This document shows, one piece after another, positions 7,467-14,979 of a stretch of 18,196 nucleotides of DNA. The stretch comes from DATFXM01 sp035315885. Lineage in GTDB: Bacteria; Acidobacteriota; Blastocatellia; UBA7656. The DNA lies in contig DATFXM010000160.1 in NCBI GenBank assembly GCA_035315885.1, forward strand, positions 1 through 18,196. Reading direction: 5' to 3'. Under the pieces are notes generated by a model. The model made no database searches, was not told the origin of the DNA, and saw only the letters and a program-made list of their open reading frames with translations. Within the stretch, counting starts at the first letter, position 1, and each line of letters starts with the position of its first letter. A program made the position numbers and the translations under genes.

Positions 7467-7492
7467 GTACTGAACTCTGAGTACTCAGAACT
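7451..7492. repeat. Six GAGTNCT heptamers, self-complementary
   Basis: Six units in register: GAGTTCT, GAGCTCT, GAGTACT, GAACTCT, GAGTACT, CAGAACT. The last units are inverted relative to the first, so the array can fold on itself. It overlaps the final codons and the TGA (7464-7466) of the PP2C gene. Confidence 0.88.
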
Positions 7493-7493
7493 A

Positions 7494-7521
7494 AGAAGGG
7501 GTGGCTTGCGCCACCCCTTCT
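7494..7521. terminator. Perfect 12-bp stem-loop between convergent genes
   Basis: AGAAGGGGTGGC (7494-7505), loop TTGC, then GCCACCCCTTCT (7510-7521). The stem is perfect and GC-rich and sits between the convergent PP2C and PilX-like genes, a typical place for a bidirectional terminator. No U-tract follows on either strand, so classical intrinsic termination is not assured. Confidence 0.55.
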
Positions 7522-7547
7522 CTCGGCAACCACGATCGGCCCATAGC

Positions 7548-9710
7548 CTACTTAGCCATGTCAGGAACCGAACCGTAGTAAACTCGCTTGTACGAAAGTA
7601 CCAGCGGGAAGTTAGTCTGAGACCTCACTGTTGGCGGACCCGTCGGCCCTCCGCTCGTCACAACATATCCCGGGTAAAACGGCGGCGCCTGCCCCTGATC
7701 GTATCGAGGATCCCACATACCCTTGTACCTGTACCCGTGATAGGAACCGTCGTAGACCCCTAGATTGTCATAGTTGGTCGACTGCATCCCGCCTACAAGG
7801 TTGAAGTAACCCCGGTCCGGCCTACCCATGAAGTTCAATACGTCCGATCTGATCCGCCCCCCATAAGGCGTCCCGTCATTCCCAACAACCGGATTGCCCT
7901 GCGCGTCCTTCAACTCGAACGCAGCCATCGAGGCGTTCACTTTCATGTTGTTTGGAGCTCGCCCGTCGCCCGGGATGTTTATGTTTCCACCTGAGGCAAA
8001 GATTCCGAGCACGTTCATCGCATCCGCGTTGATCGGGTTGCCGGCAGTGTCTACAACCGGAGTCTCGTAAACCAGGTCCCCGGTCAACGTGATGCTTCCG
8101 CCTTTGACGGGCACTCTCCCGTCCCCGGTAGCTTCACCGCCTGCTGTCACGGTAATCGCGAAGTTCGAGTCGATGGCCGGGATTGGTTGCCCGTCTCCAT
8201 CCCGCCCCGGACCCCGGAATGAACTGATGTCACCTCGGACATAAAGAGATGCGGCGGATCGATTGCCCTTCTGCACCAGAGATCGATCCCTCGGCAAGCC
8301 TCTCAACGTGTGTGTGCCATTGCCAGCGTCTATGGTTGTCGTGCCGGCATCGATGTCGATAACGATTGTCGTAGTCTTCCCGCCCTGCGTGATCTTGATG
8401 ATTTGACGATTGCCGCTCGGATCCGCGGAAAGCTGCAATTCATCGACGGTTCCCATCACGTAGATGCCGCTGCCTGAGAAAGCCTCGCCGTCTGATGGAA
8501 TGTACACGCCGGCTGCAAGCGTAGGTTCAGTAGAGCCGGGGTCGGTTGACTCCGGCAACGTTGTGCTGAGATCGCTCGCAAGTCTCAACGACCTGTGCAA
8601 CTCCCCGTCAGTAGGCGGCCCTGCGGACAATGCATACCCGCCGTCGAGCACAGCGCGCGCCTGATCGAACGCATTGCCAGCGGCTGGAATCGGGTCTACT
8701 CCCCGATCAAAGCCCGCGAGAAACTTAGGCGCTACGAGCACGCCGTCCACAACCTCGGAGTTGGCGTCCACCGGAGCCGGCGGCATGCCTGCCCCGTAGC
8801 GATAGTAGCTGGCATCGCGATACGACTGCGTAACGTAACCGCGAAAAGTCGGAGCATCAGAACCGTCCGCAGGAGTCCAGAACCCGAATCGCTGATTGGT
8901 ATGAACGCGTCCGGCGAAGCGGTCGCCCGGGCCCAGCCCCTGATAAATGAACGGGCCTTCCGGGTTATAAGGATCGAATCGATCGAGGAACAGCGCGAAC
9001 TCAGAGAAGGAGCCTACGCGAATATCGCCGCCCTGTCCTTTCACGAGGAGCTGAAAGTTGATGACGCCTTCTTCGACCAGTGTGACCTGACCGTTCAATC
9101 CCGCAAGCCCCTGGCCGTCGGACTGAAGCTGATAAGTCACTGAATACGGTTCGATCTGTCCAAACTGAGGATAAAGAGGATTGATAAATCGAACTTTGCT
9201 GCCAGCGTGCGCCGGATCAGGATCGTCGGCCGAGTACGGCATCTGCAGGGTCTCAATCTTGATCTTCGTGTGATAAGCCGAATCGTTTGGAAACTGCTCT
9301 CGTCGATCGAACAACTGCTCCGCCTGTTTCACGAAGGCGCTTGCGTTGAGCGTCGGCTTGCCCGGAACTACAGTTGGCGGGTCGGGAAGCGAACCGGTGA
9401 TGAACTTGTCGTTGCGCAGCATCCGGTGCAGGTTGTTGATTCCCGCTTCTGCCACATAAAACCCGCTTGTCAGGTTCTTGAAGTTGGAAGTAATCGACTT
9501 GTCCGACAATGCGGTGAAGGTAACCGCAAGACCAAGCATTAACACAAGCGACATGATCAGCAGCACGCCGATCAACGCCATGCCCTCTTGTCCTGCGCCG
9601 CGATCCCTGCCTCGTGCCGTCTGCCGGCCGATGGGTGTTAAATATTGTTTTGTGTTTATGTTCAGCATAGGCTGCCACCCCTTAAGTGAAACCATCCGAT
9701 TGTTCAACAT
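7548..9710 (-). CDS. Large PilX-like minor pilin / pilus assembly protein
   Basis: A 720-residue protein with a basic leader followed by a pilin-like hydrophobic helix, EGMALIGVLLIMSLVLMLGLAVTFTA (about 42-67). Cleavage is likely after G43. As in PilX proteins, the usual Glu at +5 is absent. The helix is followed by a SDKSITSNFKNLTSGFYVAEAGINNL segment typical of PilX N-terminal domains. The rest is a long periplasmic or surface part rich in Gly, Asp and Asn. Its C-terminal region (FNLVGGMQSTNYDNLGVYDG then YRYKGMWDPRYDQG) resembles C-terminal domains of other large PilX-like proteins. Family PilX is usually under 200 residues, so this is unusually large. The start could be M1 (9710) or M15 (9668), the latter with AAGGGG about 9 nt upstream. 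It is last in the minor pilin operon, and no pilY1 follows. Confidence 0.78.
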   Translation of the reverse strand: MLNNRMVSLKGWQPMLNINTKQYLTPIGRQTARGRDRGAGQEGMALIGVLLIMSLVLMLGLAVTFTALSDKSITSNFKNLTSGFYVAEAGINNLHRMLRNDKFITGSLPDPPTVVPGKPTLNASAFVKQAEQLFDRREQFPNDSAYHTKIKIETLQMPYSADDPDPAHAGSKVRFINPLYPQFGQIEPYSVTYQLQSDGQGLAGLNGQVTLVEEGVINFQLLVKGQGGDIRVGSFSEFALFLDRFDPYNPEGPFIYQGLGPGDRFAGRVHTNQRFGFWTPADGSDAPTFRGYVTQSYRDASYYRYGAGMPPAPVDANSEVVDGVLVAPKFLAGFDRGVDPIPAAGNAFDQARAVLDGGYALSAGPPTDGELHRSLRLASDLSTTLPESTDPGSTEPTLAAGVYIPSDGEAFSGSGIYVMGTVDELQLSADPSGNRQIIKITQGGKTTTIVIDIDAGTTTIDAGNGTHTLRGLPRDRSLVQKGNRSAASLYVRGDISSFRGPGRDGDGQPIPAIDSNFAITVTAGGEATGDGRVPVKGGSITLTGDLVYETPVVDTAGNPINADAMNVLGIFASGGNINIPGDGRAPNNMKVNASMAAFELKDAQGNPVVGNDGTPYGGRIRSDVLNFMGRPDRGYFNLVGGMQSTNYDNLGVYDGSYHGYRYKGMWDPRYDQGQAPPFYPGYVVTSGGPTGPPTVRSQTNFPLVLSYKRVYYGSVPDMAK

Positions 9711-9742
9711 CGCCCTCTCTTGATTCTCGGATGAAAAGCCGC

Positions 9743-11026
9743 CTAGTTATCCGGATTGAGCCGCTCGCCCAGACGCGGTTGCTTTCCGATTCGTCTTACA
9801 ACTCGGTTGTAGCCCCCGGCACCCAGGCTTGGATCTACACCATCCTGACCGCCGACACCGTCTGAGCCGCCGTTTCCTCGGCCAAAGCTACCCCGTCCAA
9901 ATCCGTTCGGGTCATCGCTACCCGAACCACCGGCCCCCGGGAACCCGCCACCACCACCGTAACCTCCATCTCCAGGAGTACCCGGCGACGTCGCTCCACC
10001 TCCCGGGTTACCCGAAGATCCAAATCCCCCGCTAGGCGTATTGCGCGGCCTGACCACGCTTGCCAGCGTGACAAGCCGTTCGGCCTTTGGATCGTCCTTC
10101 ACTTCGGTGCGGGCGGTCATCGTGACTTCCAGCGCAACGGTCTTGTAGTCGTGCGAAAAAGTCTGCTGCTTGACCCAATGACCTTCGACTTCGTCGTTGT
10201 AGACTTCGAGATATCGAAGTTGGAAAGCTACGACGTTTCTGGAAATCGCAATCGGCTGCCCATCATTGATCTGCATTGAAAACGTCGGATGCTCTTTGTC
10301 CGTTGAGCGGTCGACGAAGTAACGTTTGATCGTCACCGGACGCATCGTGTAGCTTGCGCCTTCGTATTGTTGTCCAAACTCGACCTCGGGCACGATCCCT
10401 TTGTGATTGACCGTTTCAAATGAGACTGCAATCAATCCATCTGAAGTCAGCCGCGCGCTTTTTGCTTTTATGAAATCGAATTGAAGTGAGCCGTCCGAAC
10501 GCGTCCCGCTGATGACCAGTTCTTCGTCTGCGCTGATGGCTGAGATAACTTGAGACGGGGTGGAGCCGGTAGCGCCGTTCGGCAGAAGTTCCACGTAGCC
10601 ATCGCCGGTAGCAAACGGTTTGCTGGAAGCCGCAACAAGCGGCAGCGCCGCGGCAGGTATCTTAGTGTCGGTATCGGCCGATACAATTGTGACCTCGTCG
10701 GTCTTGCCTTCCGGACCATTGTAAGAATAAATCGATCTGAACTTCGGCCCGAGACCCAGCGCGTTTTCCTTGGACTGCTGGATGTCGCGCGTCATGAAGT
10801 CGATCAGCAACCGGGCGTTTTGATCCATCTCTGAAACGCCTTGCTCGGTCCTGAAGATGGCCTGGCTCTTTCCAACCAGTATCGCTACCGCGCCGATAAT
10901 CAGCGTGAATACCATCATCGCGATCAAAAGCTCTGACATGGTGAAGCCGAGTTGCGAGATCTCGTCAGGCAGCACACCCGAACGTTGTGCCCGCCCTCGG
11001 TGTTTTGTTTCGCCAGTGACTCTCAT
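9743..11026 (-). CDS. PilW-like minor pilin with glycine-rich tail
   Basis: A prepilin-type protein of 427 residues. The class III signal is clear: cleavage after G27 in ISQLG/FTMSELLIAMMVFTLIIGAVAI, with Glu at +5 (E32). The following EQGVSEMDQNARLLIDFMTRDIQQ region is typical of PilW/PulJ-type pilins. The mature protein would be processed and N-methylated by PilD and join the tip or priming complex of a type IV pilus or pseudopilus. From about 335 to 410 the sequence is a low-complexity Gly/Ser/Asp/Pro tract, unusual for a PilW, ending in a basic segment. A GGAGAA Shine-Dalgarno lies 6 nt before the ATG. The gene is third in the operon, 32 bp before the PilX-like gene and 108 bp after the PilV-like gene. 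Confidence 0.85.
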   Translation of the reverse strand: MRVTGETKHRGRAQRSGVLPDEISQLGFTMSELLIAMMVFTLIIGAVAILVGKSQAIFRTEQGVSEMDQNARLLIDFMTRDIQQSKENALGLGPKFRSIYSYNGPEGKTDEVTIVSADTDTKIPAAALPLVAASSKPFATGDGYVELLPNGATGSTPSQVISAISADEELVISGTRSDGSLQFDFIKAKSARLTSDGLIAVSFETVNHKGIVPEVEFGQQYEGASYTMRPVTIKRYFVDRSTDKEHPTFSMQINDGQPIAISRNVVAFQLRYLEVYNDEVEGHWVKQQTFSHDYKTVALEVTMTARTEVKDDPKAERLVTLASVVRPRNTPSGGFGSSGNPGGGATSPGTPGDGGYGGGGGFPGAGGSGSDDPNGFGRGSFGRGNGGSDGVGGQDGVDPSLGAGGYNRVVRRIGKQPRLGERLNPDN

Positions 11027-11134
11027 TTCGCTTCTCCGTTCCGCCGTCCACTCTCATCGGCCGGCTGTTGCGCCCCGGTTGCGCCGCTGATATTGCCAAC
11101 CGGTTAGTTCCGCTTTCCTCGCGGAAAAAATCCA

Positions 11135-11761
11135 TTACTGATTGCTCAGAACCGTGTATAAATCGACTTGCTCAGGCAGCTTTCCTGCCTGAGTGAGTTC
11201 ACTCTTCACGCGCACCGCAATAGTCAATCGCCGATCTGCCGCATTGTCTTCGTTGCTGGACACCAGCACCCATCGACGCGAATATGTCACTCTTCCCTCC
11301 GGGAATGGGTTTCCGGTGCTGATGCTCCCATCAGGTCTTCGCGTTTCAGCGGAGCCGTCGGGCTTGACCACGGTCACCGTGCCTTCAGGCTCGACGTCGT
11401 CTCGTCCCGCGAGGATGATCTTGTCGTAGTAGTACGAACCGTCCGCGCCGGTTGCATCCCGCTCGAGGTTGCCGGCGATGTACGCGTCATCAGTCCCCTT
11501 GCGGTCAGGGTTGGCAGTCATCTTTGCCGGATCGACGAGCTTTTGAAACGAGTCGGCGCCAAGCTGTTCGAGTTTGTCCTGGGCAAGTGTCGTAGCGGTG
11601 GTGAAGTTTCTCGAGCTCGCGTTGGTCTTCATTGCGAGCATGAACATTCCCGCGAGACTCACCAGTCCGACGACGGTAACGAGCATCGCTATGACCGCTT
11701 CGATCAGGGTGAATCCGCTCTCGCTTGTAGCTGTTTTGTTTGGGTTGTGCTCCATACTCAT
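11135..11761 (-). CDS. PilV-like minor pilin
   Basis: A 208-residue prepilin with a short leader cleaved after G16 in SESG/FTLIEAVIAMLVTVVGLVSLAGMF; Glu at +5 is E21. The segment after the helix (AMKTNASSRNFTTATTLAQDKLEQL) matches PilV/PulI-type minor pilins, where a conserved AxxLAQxKxE helix follows the transmembrane part. ATG at 11759-11761 is taken as the start; an ATG two codons on (11753-11755) is equally possible. It lies 34 bp after the GspH/FimT-like gene on the same strand. It is expected to assemble with the other three minor pilins encoded here. Confidence 0.85.
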   Translation of the reverse strand: MSMEHNPNKTATSESGFTLIEAVIAMLVTVVGLVSLAGMFMLAMKTNASSRNFTTATTLAQDKLEQLGADSFQKLVDPAKMTANPDRKGTDDAYIAGNLERDATGADGSYYYDKIILAGRDDVEPEGTVTVVKPDGSAETRRPDGSISTGNPFPEGRVTYSRRWVLVSSNEDNAADRRLTIAVRVKSELTQAGKLPEQVDLYTVLSNQ

Positions 11762-11795
11762 TCCGTTCGTCGTTCGTCGTTAGCTTCGGGGCCGC

Positions 11796-12302
11796 CTAAG
11801 TCTGATCGTGTTTTGTTTCTGATAGCGTCACCTGACCGGTCGGCGACACCGTGACAAACATGTAGTACCCGTTGAAGCCGTTGATCCTCAGGACCGCGTT
11901 CTCCTTGGGAATTGGCGTCACGATTCCACGGCCGTCGAATGCGAGAGCGCGCGGACCCTCGGCGATCTTCACACCGTCGGGCAGATTCACCACGCCTTTG
12001 TTTTGTGGCTCGGCTCCGCCGGACACGTCGTACTGCTCGATGTCGACGCGGTTTACATCGCTCACCACGATTCCCGCGCGCGTGTTGTTCGAGGTAGCCA
12101 GAAAGCGGGCCCGCTGCAATGCTGTTGCGACATTGCGCGCCGCGACGCCTAGCTTGTAAGCGCGCATATAGGAGACGACCTGGGGTACAACGAATGCCGA
12201 GACGATCGCGATGATCAGCAGCACGACGGCGATTTCGATCATCGTAAACCCGGCCTGTCCGGGTCGTTTATTGCCGGTCATTGTCGGTGCCTGTCGAAAC
12301 AT
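11796..12302 (-). CDS. GspH/FimT-like minor prepilin
   Basis: A 168-residue prepilin with leader cleavage after G18 (KRPGQAG/FTMIEIAVVLLIIAIVSAFVVP) and Glu at +5 (E23). The next part (KLGVAARNVATALQRARFLATSNNTRAGIVV) is characteristic of GspH/FimT/FimU pseudopilins, in which a helix with ARxxALAxAR-type pattern leads into a beta-rich globular domain. It is first in the four-gene minor pilin operon, matching the fimT-pilV-pilW-pilX order of known clusters. ATG at 12300-12302 or at 12279-12281 (M8, with AGG about 9 nt upstream) could start translation. The upstream region is shared with the divergent R3H ATPase gene. Confidence 0.85.
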   Translation of the reverse strand: MFRQAPTMTGNKRPGQAGFTMIEIAVVLLIIAIVSAFVVPQVVSYMRAYKLGVAARNVATALQRARFLATSNNTRAGIVVSDVNRVDIEQYDVSGGAEPQNKGVVNLPDGVKIAEGPRALAFDGRGIVTPIPKENAVLRINGFNGYYMFVTVSPTGQVTLSETKHDQT

Positions 12303-12316
12303 ATGGTTACAAAATA

Positions 12317-12345
12317 TGGCAAGAGCTTACTCACAGTTCTTGCCA
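12317..12345. promoter_or_regulatory. 8-bp inverted repeat upstream of pilin operon (possible operator)
   Basis: TGGCAAGA (12317-12324) and TCTTGCCA (12338-12345) are perfect inverted copies separated by 13 bp, 15 bp upstream of the first pilin start codon. The size and symmetry suit a dimeric regulator site or an RNA hairpin in the leader. It does not match the heptamer repeats. No convincing -35/-10 pair was found around it. Confidence 0.4.
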
Positions 12346-12470
12346 CCAGCGCGTAAAGCTTCGCCAAGACTGCGGCGTGTTTCTGCGAAAAACGGGGGAA
12401 AACCCTTGGGGGACGCTGGGGCGTGCAAACTGAAGACAACCGGGAAGGGTGCAAGCGCTATTCCGGAAGG

Positions 12471-12526
12471 GGTTTCTGGTTTCTGGTTTCCAGAAACTAG
12501 AAACCACGAACTAGAAACCCGAAACC
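12471..12526. repeat. Eight GGTTTCT/AGAAACC heptamers forming a hairpin
   Basis: The units are exactly in register: GGTTTCT, GGTTTCT, GGTTTCC, then AGAAACT, AGAAACC, ACGAACT, AGAAACC, CGAAACC. The first three are inverted relative to the rest, so the array folds into a stem with almost no loop. It sits 28 bp before the R3H ATPase start, here upstream of a gene rather than at its end. Confidence 0.9.
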
Positions 12527-12554
12527 TTATCCTGTACACTCAGTCGTGTTGCCC

Positions 12555-14105
12555 ATGGACCGGATGTCAACGGACAATCTGGACCTTATGCTCGGCGTCC
12601 TGCCTCCATCTGTTCGCGATGCATTGGCTAAAGCAGGCGACCTTGAAGACCTCATTGAGGTAGTCCTCGACCTCGGTCGCCGTCCCGAAGCGCGCTATAC
12701 CTCACGCTCCGTCTATCTCAACGAGAGCCTGGTCACTCGTCAGGAAATCGAATACGTCGAAAGCAGAATAGGTCATTTCACTCGCGACAACCGCGCCGGC
12801 ATCGAACGAACCCTCCATCGCATTTCCGCCATGCGTAACCGACTGGGCGAGATCGTCGGTCTTACATGCAGAGTCGGCCGAGCCATCTACGGCACCGTAG
12901 ATATAGTTCGAGACATGGTCGAATCAGGAAAGAGCATCTTGCTCATGGGTAAACCGGGCGTGGGCAAGACCACCTTGTTGCGAGAGGCCGCGCGAGTGCT
13001 CGCAGACGATCTCGACAAACGCGTCATAGTAGTCGATACCTCGAACGAAATTGCCGGCGATGGAGACGTACCCCATCCCGGAATCGGCCGCGCAAGGCGC
13101 ATGCAGGTCCCCGATCCCGAGCATCAGCACGCGGTTATGATCGAGGCCGTCGAGAACCACATGCCAGAGGTGATCGTCATCGATGAGATCGGTACTTCAC
13201 AGGAGGCCCTGGCAGCGCGCACGATCGCCGAACGCGGTGTGCAACTCATCGCAACGGTACACGGAAACACGCTCGAGAACCTGATGATTAACCCGACCCT
13301 GTCGGACCTGGTCGGCGGCATTCAACCGGTCACTCTGTCTGATGAGGAAGCTCGCCGAAGAGGCACGCAGAAAACAGTGCTCGAACGGAAAGCCCCGCCA
13401 ACATTCGACGTACTCATCGAGATACAGAACAAAGACCGTTTCGCGATCTATCCGGACGTTGCCGATGCGGTGGACCATATGCTCAGAGGCTTCATGCCAT
13501 CCATCGAGCTTCGAGAGCGTGCAGGCGACGGAGGTGTTACCGTCTCGGTGGCAGAGCCTGTTCAGGCAGACGACGCGGCCGGCCATCGGCCTAGAAGACG
13601 AGCGGATGCCAGTCCGGCACGTCGCGCATCACGCGGCGGCGGTGATGCGAAGGCCCTTCTTAGAATCTATCCGTATGCTCTCAGCCGCGATCGGCTCGAG
13701 CGGGCAATTGAAGAATTGCGCGTACCGGCTCTGGTTACCACCGATATAGAAGAAGCCGACGTGCTGTTGACTTTGAAATCGCACGCGAAGCGGCAATCGC
13801 AAAAGCTACGGGAAGCGCGCGGCAAGAATGTCGAAGTTCAGGTAATTCGAAGCAACACGCTGACTCAGATGGAGAACTTCCTTCGACAGGCGTTTGGAAT
13901 CGGAACCTCAGGCAGCGAGGACGCCGCGATACAGGAAGTCGAAGAGGCGGTGATAGAAGTCGTTGAAAGTCGCCGCCCAGTGGAGCTGTCCCCGCAGCCG
14001 AGACATATCCGAAGAATGCAGCACCTTTACGTTGAAAGAAGCGGATTGCAATCCGAGAGCAAAGGCCAGGAACCCCGCCGGCGTATAGTCATCTATCCGA
14101 TATGA
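12555..14105 (+). CDS. R3H domain AAA ATPase (Ycf45 / SpoIIIAA-like)
   Basis: A cytoplasmic P-loop ATPase with a C-terminal single-stranded nucleic-acid-binding R3H domain, the architecture of cyanobacterial and plastid Ycf45. From ATG 12555, Walker A is GKPGVGKTT (132-140, K138) and Walker B is VIVIDEIG (206-213). A conserved VDTSNEIAGDGDVPHPGIGRARRM-type stretch lies between them, and LIATVHGNTLENL follows. The ATPase core resembles SpoIIIAA and secretion-ATPase relatives. A low-complexity Arg/Ala/Gly linker (about 343-362) precedes an IYPYALSRDRLERAI domain also found in Ycf45 proteins. The R3H signature is R486-x3-H490, and the LQSESKGQEPRRRIVIYP end matches the family. GTG 12546 and ATG 12564 are alternative starts. 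The function of this family is poorly known. It is divergent from the pilin operon. Confidence 0.88.
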   Translation: MDRMSTDNLDLMLGVLPPSVRDALAKAGDLEDLIEVVLDLGRRPEARYTSRSVYLNESLVTRQEIEYVESRIGHFTRDNRAGIERTLHRISAMRNRLGEIVGLTCRVGRAIYGTVDIVRDMVESGKSILLMGKPGVGKTTLLREAARVLADDLDKRVIVVDTSNEIAGDGDVPHPGIGRARRMQVPDPEHQHAVMIEAVENHMPEVIVIDEIGTSQEALAARTIAERGVQLIATVHGNTLENLMINPTLSDLVGGIQPVTLSDEEARRRGTQKTVLERKAPPTFDVLIEIQNKDRFAIYPDVADAVDHMLRGFMPSIELRERAGDGGVTVSVAEPVQADDAAGHRPRRRADASPARRASRGGGDAKALLRIYPYALSRDRLERAIEELRVPALVTTDIEEADVLLTLKSHAKRQSQKLREARGKNVEVQVIRSNTLTQMENFLRQAFGIGTSGSEDAAIQEVEEAVIEVVESRRPVELSPQPRHIRRMQHLYVERSGLQSESKGQEPRRRIVIYPI

Positions 14106-14171
14106 GTGCTGAGTGCTGAGTACCAGCCCGTAGGTCTTGCGTATTCAGAACGAGCACTGGGAACTCAGAAC
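14104..14171. repeat. Facing GAGTNCT heptamers between convergent genes
   Basis: GAGTGCT, GAGTGCT and GAGTACC (14104-14124) begin inside the TGA stop of the R3H ATPase. Inverted, more degenerate units (GTATTCA, GAACGAG, CACTGGG, AACTCAG) occupy 14141-14168 and contain the cytochrome stop codon (TGA, 14165-14167 on the - strand). Both convergent genes therefore end inside the same inverted repeat. Confidence 0.75.
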
Positions 14172-14923
14172 TTCTTCTCCGCCGGGGCTTGCTGAGGGGG
14201 AAACGCCACCGGCTCTTTCTCGCCTCGGTGGCAAGTGAAACAGTTCACGTCACCAGTGGTCTTCCCAAGCTGTTTGTTGATCGACATCATCCCTTGAATC
14301 ATCTTTCGCGCCGTCTGCTTGGCGGGCTTGTCGTCTTTTTCAAATTCACCTTCAACATGACAGTGCGTGCATTCCACCCCAAGCGATCGTGTGAAGGCGC
14401 CCATCAACACCATAATGTCTCCCGCAGGCATGCCCTTCAAAACTTGTATGTTGCTGTAGACCTTTTCTGCCGGTGTTGGATCCTTCGCTGCTTCCTGCAT
14501 CGCTTTGGCGATCTCCGCTTTGAACGGCGCGGGTTCTGGTTCTTCGTGCCCCCGATGACACATAAAGCAAGACACCTTGTTCGTCCCAAGTTCTTTCTGA
14601 GCGCTTTGAACCATCAGATACATCTTGCGCGCCATCAGCTTCGTAGGCTTGTCGTCCTTCTCAAACGTCGGCGGAACATGACAGAACGTGCATTCAACCC
14701 CAAGCGATCTTCGGAAGAAACCCATAGCGCGCATCAGCCCGGTTGACGGCAGTCCCTTGAGAACCTGGATGTTCTTGAATACCTCTTCAGTCTTCTTGTC
14801 AGGCGATGCGGCCGGAACGCCTTGCTGACCCGCTGAGACCCGAGGAGAAGCTGGCGAAAAGAGCATAGTGATCGCGAAAACAACGCACGAAAACACGGTT
14901 ACTTTTAAGCCTCTCAAACTCAT
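14165..14923 (-). CDS. Secreted tetraheme c-type cytochrome, reaction-centre-cytochrome-like, duplicated
   Basis: A 252-residue exported multiheme protein. A signal peptide covers about 1-31 (basic start, hydrophobic VTVFSCVVFAITMLF, cleavage near VSA). Four CXXCH sites are visible: CTFCH 78-82, CFMCH 119-123, CTHCH 185-189 and CFTCH 228-232. The protein is two copies of one diheme module (about 46-125 and 153-234), each reading VFKNIQVLKG or VYSNIQVLKG, SLGVECTxCH, FEKDDKP, ARKM and CFxCHRG. The module resembles the photosynthetic reaction-centre cytochrome c family, which in non-phototrophs is widespread and of mostly unknown role. Methionines before each first heme site may be axial ligands (inference). 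ATCTCCTT (14931-14938) gives a strong AAGGAG Shine-Dalgarno. It is 56 bp downstream of the barrel gene, likely co-transcribed. Periplasmic electron transfer is the probable role. Confidence 0.88.
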   Translation of the reverse strand: MSLRGLKVTVFSCVVFAITMLFSPASPRVSAGQQGVPAASPDKKTEEVFKNIQVLKGLPSTGLMRAMGFFRRSLGVECTFCHVPPTFEKDDKPTKLMARKMYLMVQSAQKELGTNKVSCFMCHRGHEEPEPAPFKAEIAKAMQEAAKDPTPAEKVYSNIQVLKGMPAGDIMVLMGAFTRSLGVECTHCHVEGEFEKDDKPAKQTARKMIQGMMSINKQLGKTTGDVNCFTCHRGEKEPVAFPPQQAPAEKKF

Positions 14924-14979
14924 GCCAACAATCTCCTTAATTGAAGATGATCGAACAGGGGTGAATTCTACACTCGCAA

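Noticed and set aside
7510..9683. GCCACCCCTT at both ends of the PilX-like gene (7510-7519 and 9674-9683) as direct repeats of an insertion
   Set aside because: It is only 10 bp; one copy is part of the stem-loop and the other is the complement of a Shine-Dalgarno-like AAGGGGTGG. Chance is the simpler explanation.
11108..11130. TTCCGC/GCGGAA hairpin followed by an A-run as an intrinsic terminator
   Set aside because: The stem is only 6 bp and the A-run is on the + strand, so the - strand pilin transcript would have U residues before, not after, the stem.
11168..11854. 228-codon + strand open frame opposite the PilV-like gene
   Set aside because: It is antisense to the PilV-like gene and the end of the GspH-like gene, both of which have clear prepilin signals; no domain is visible in it.
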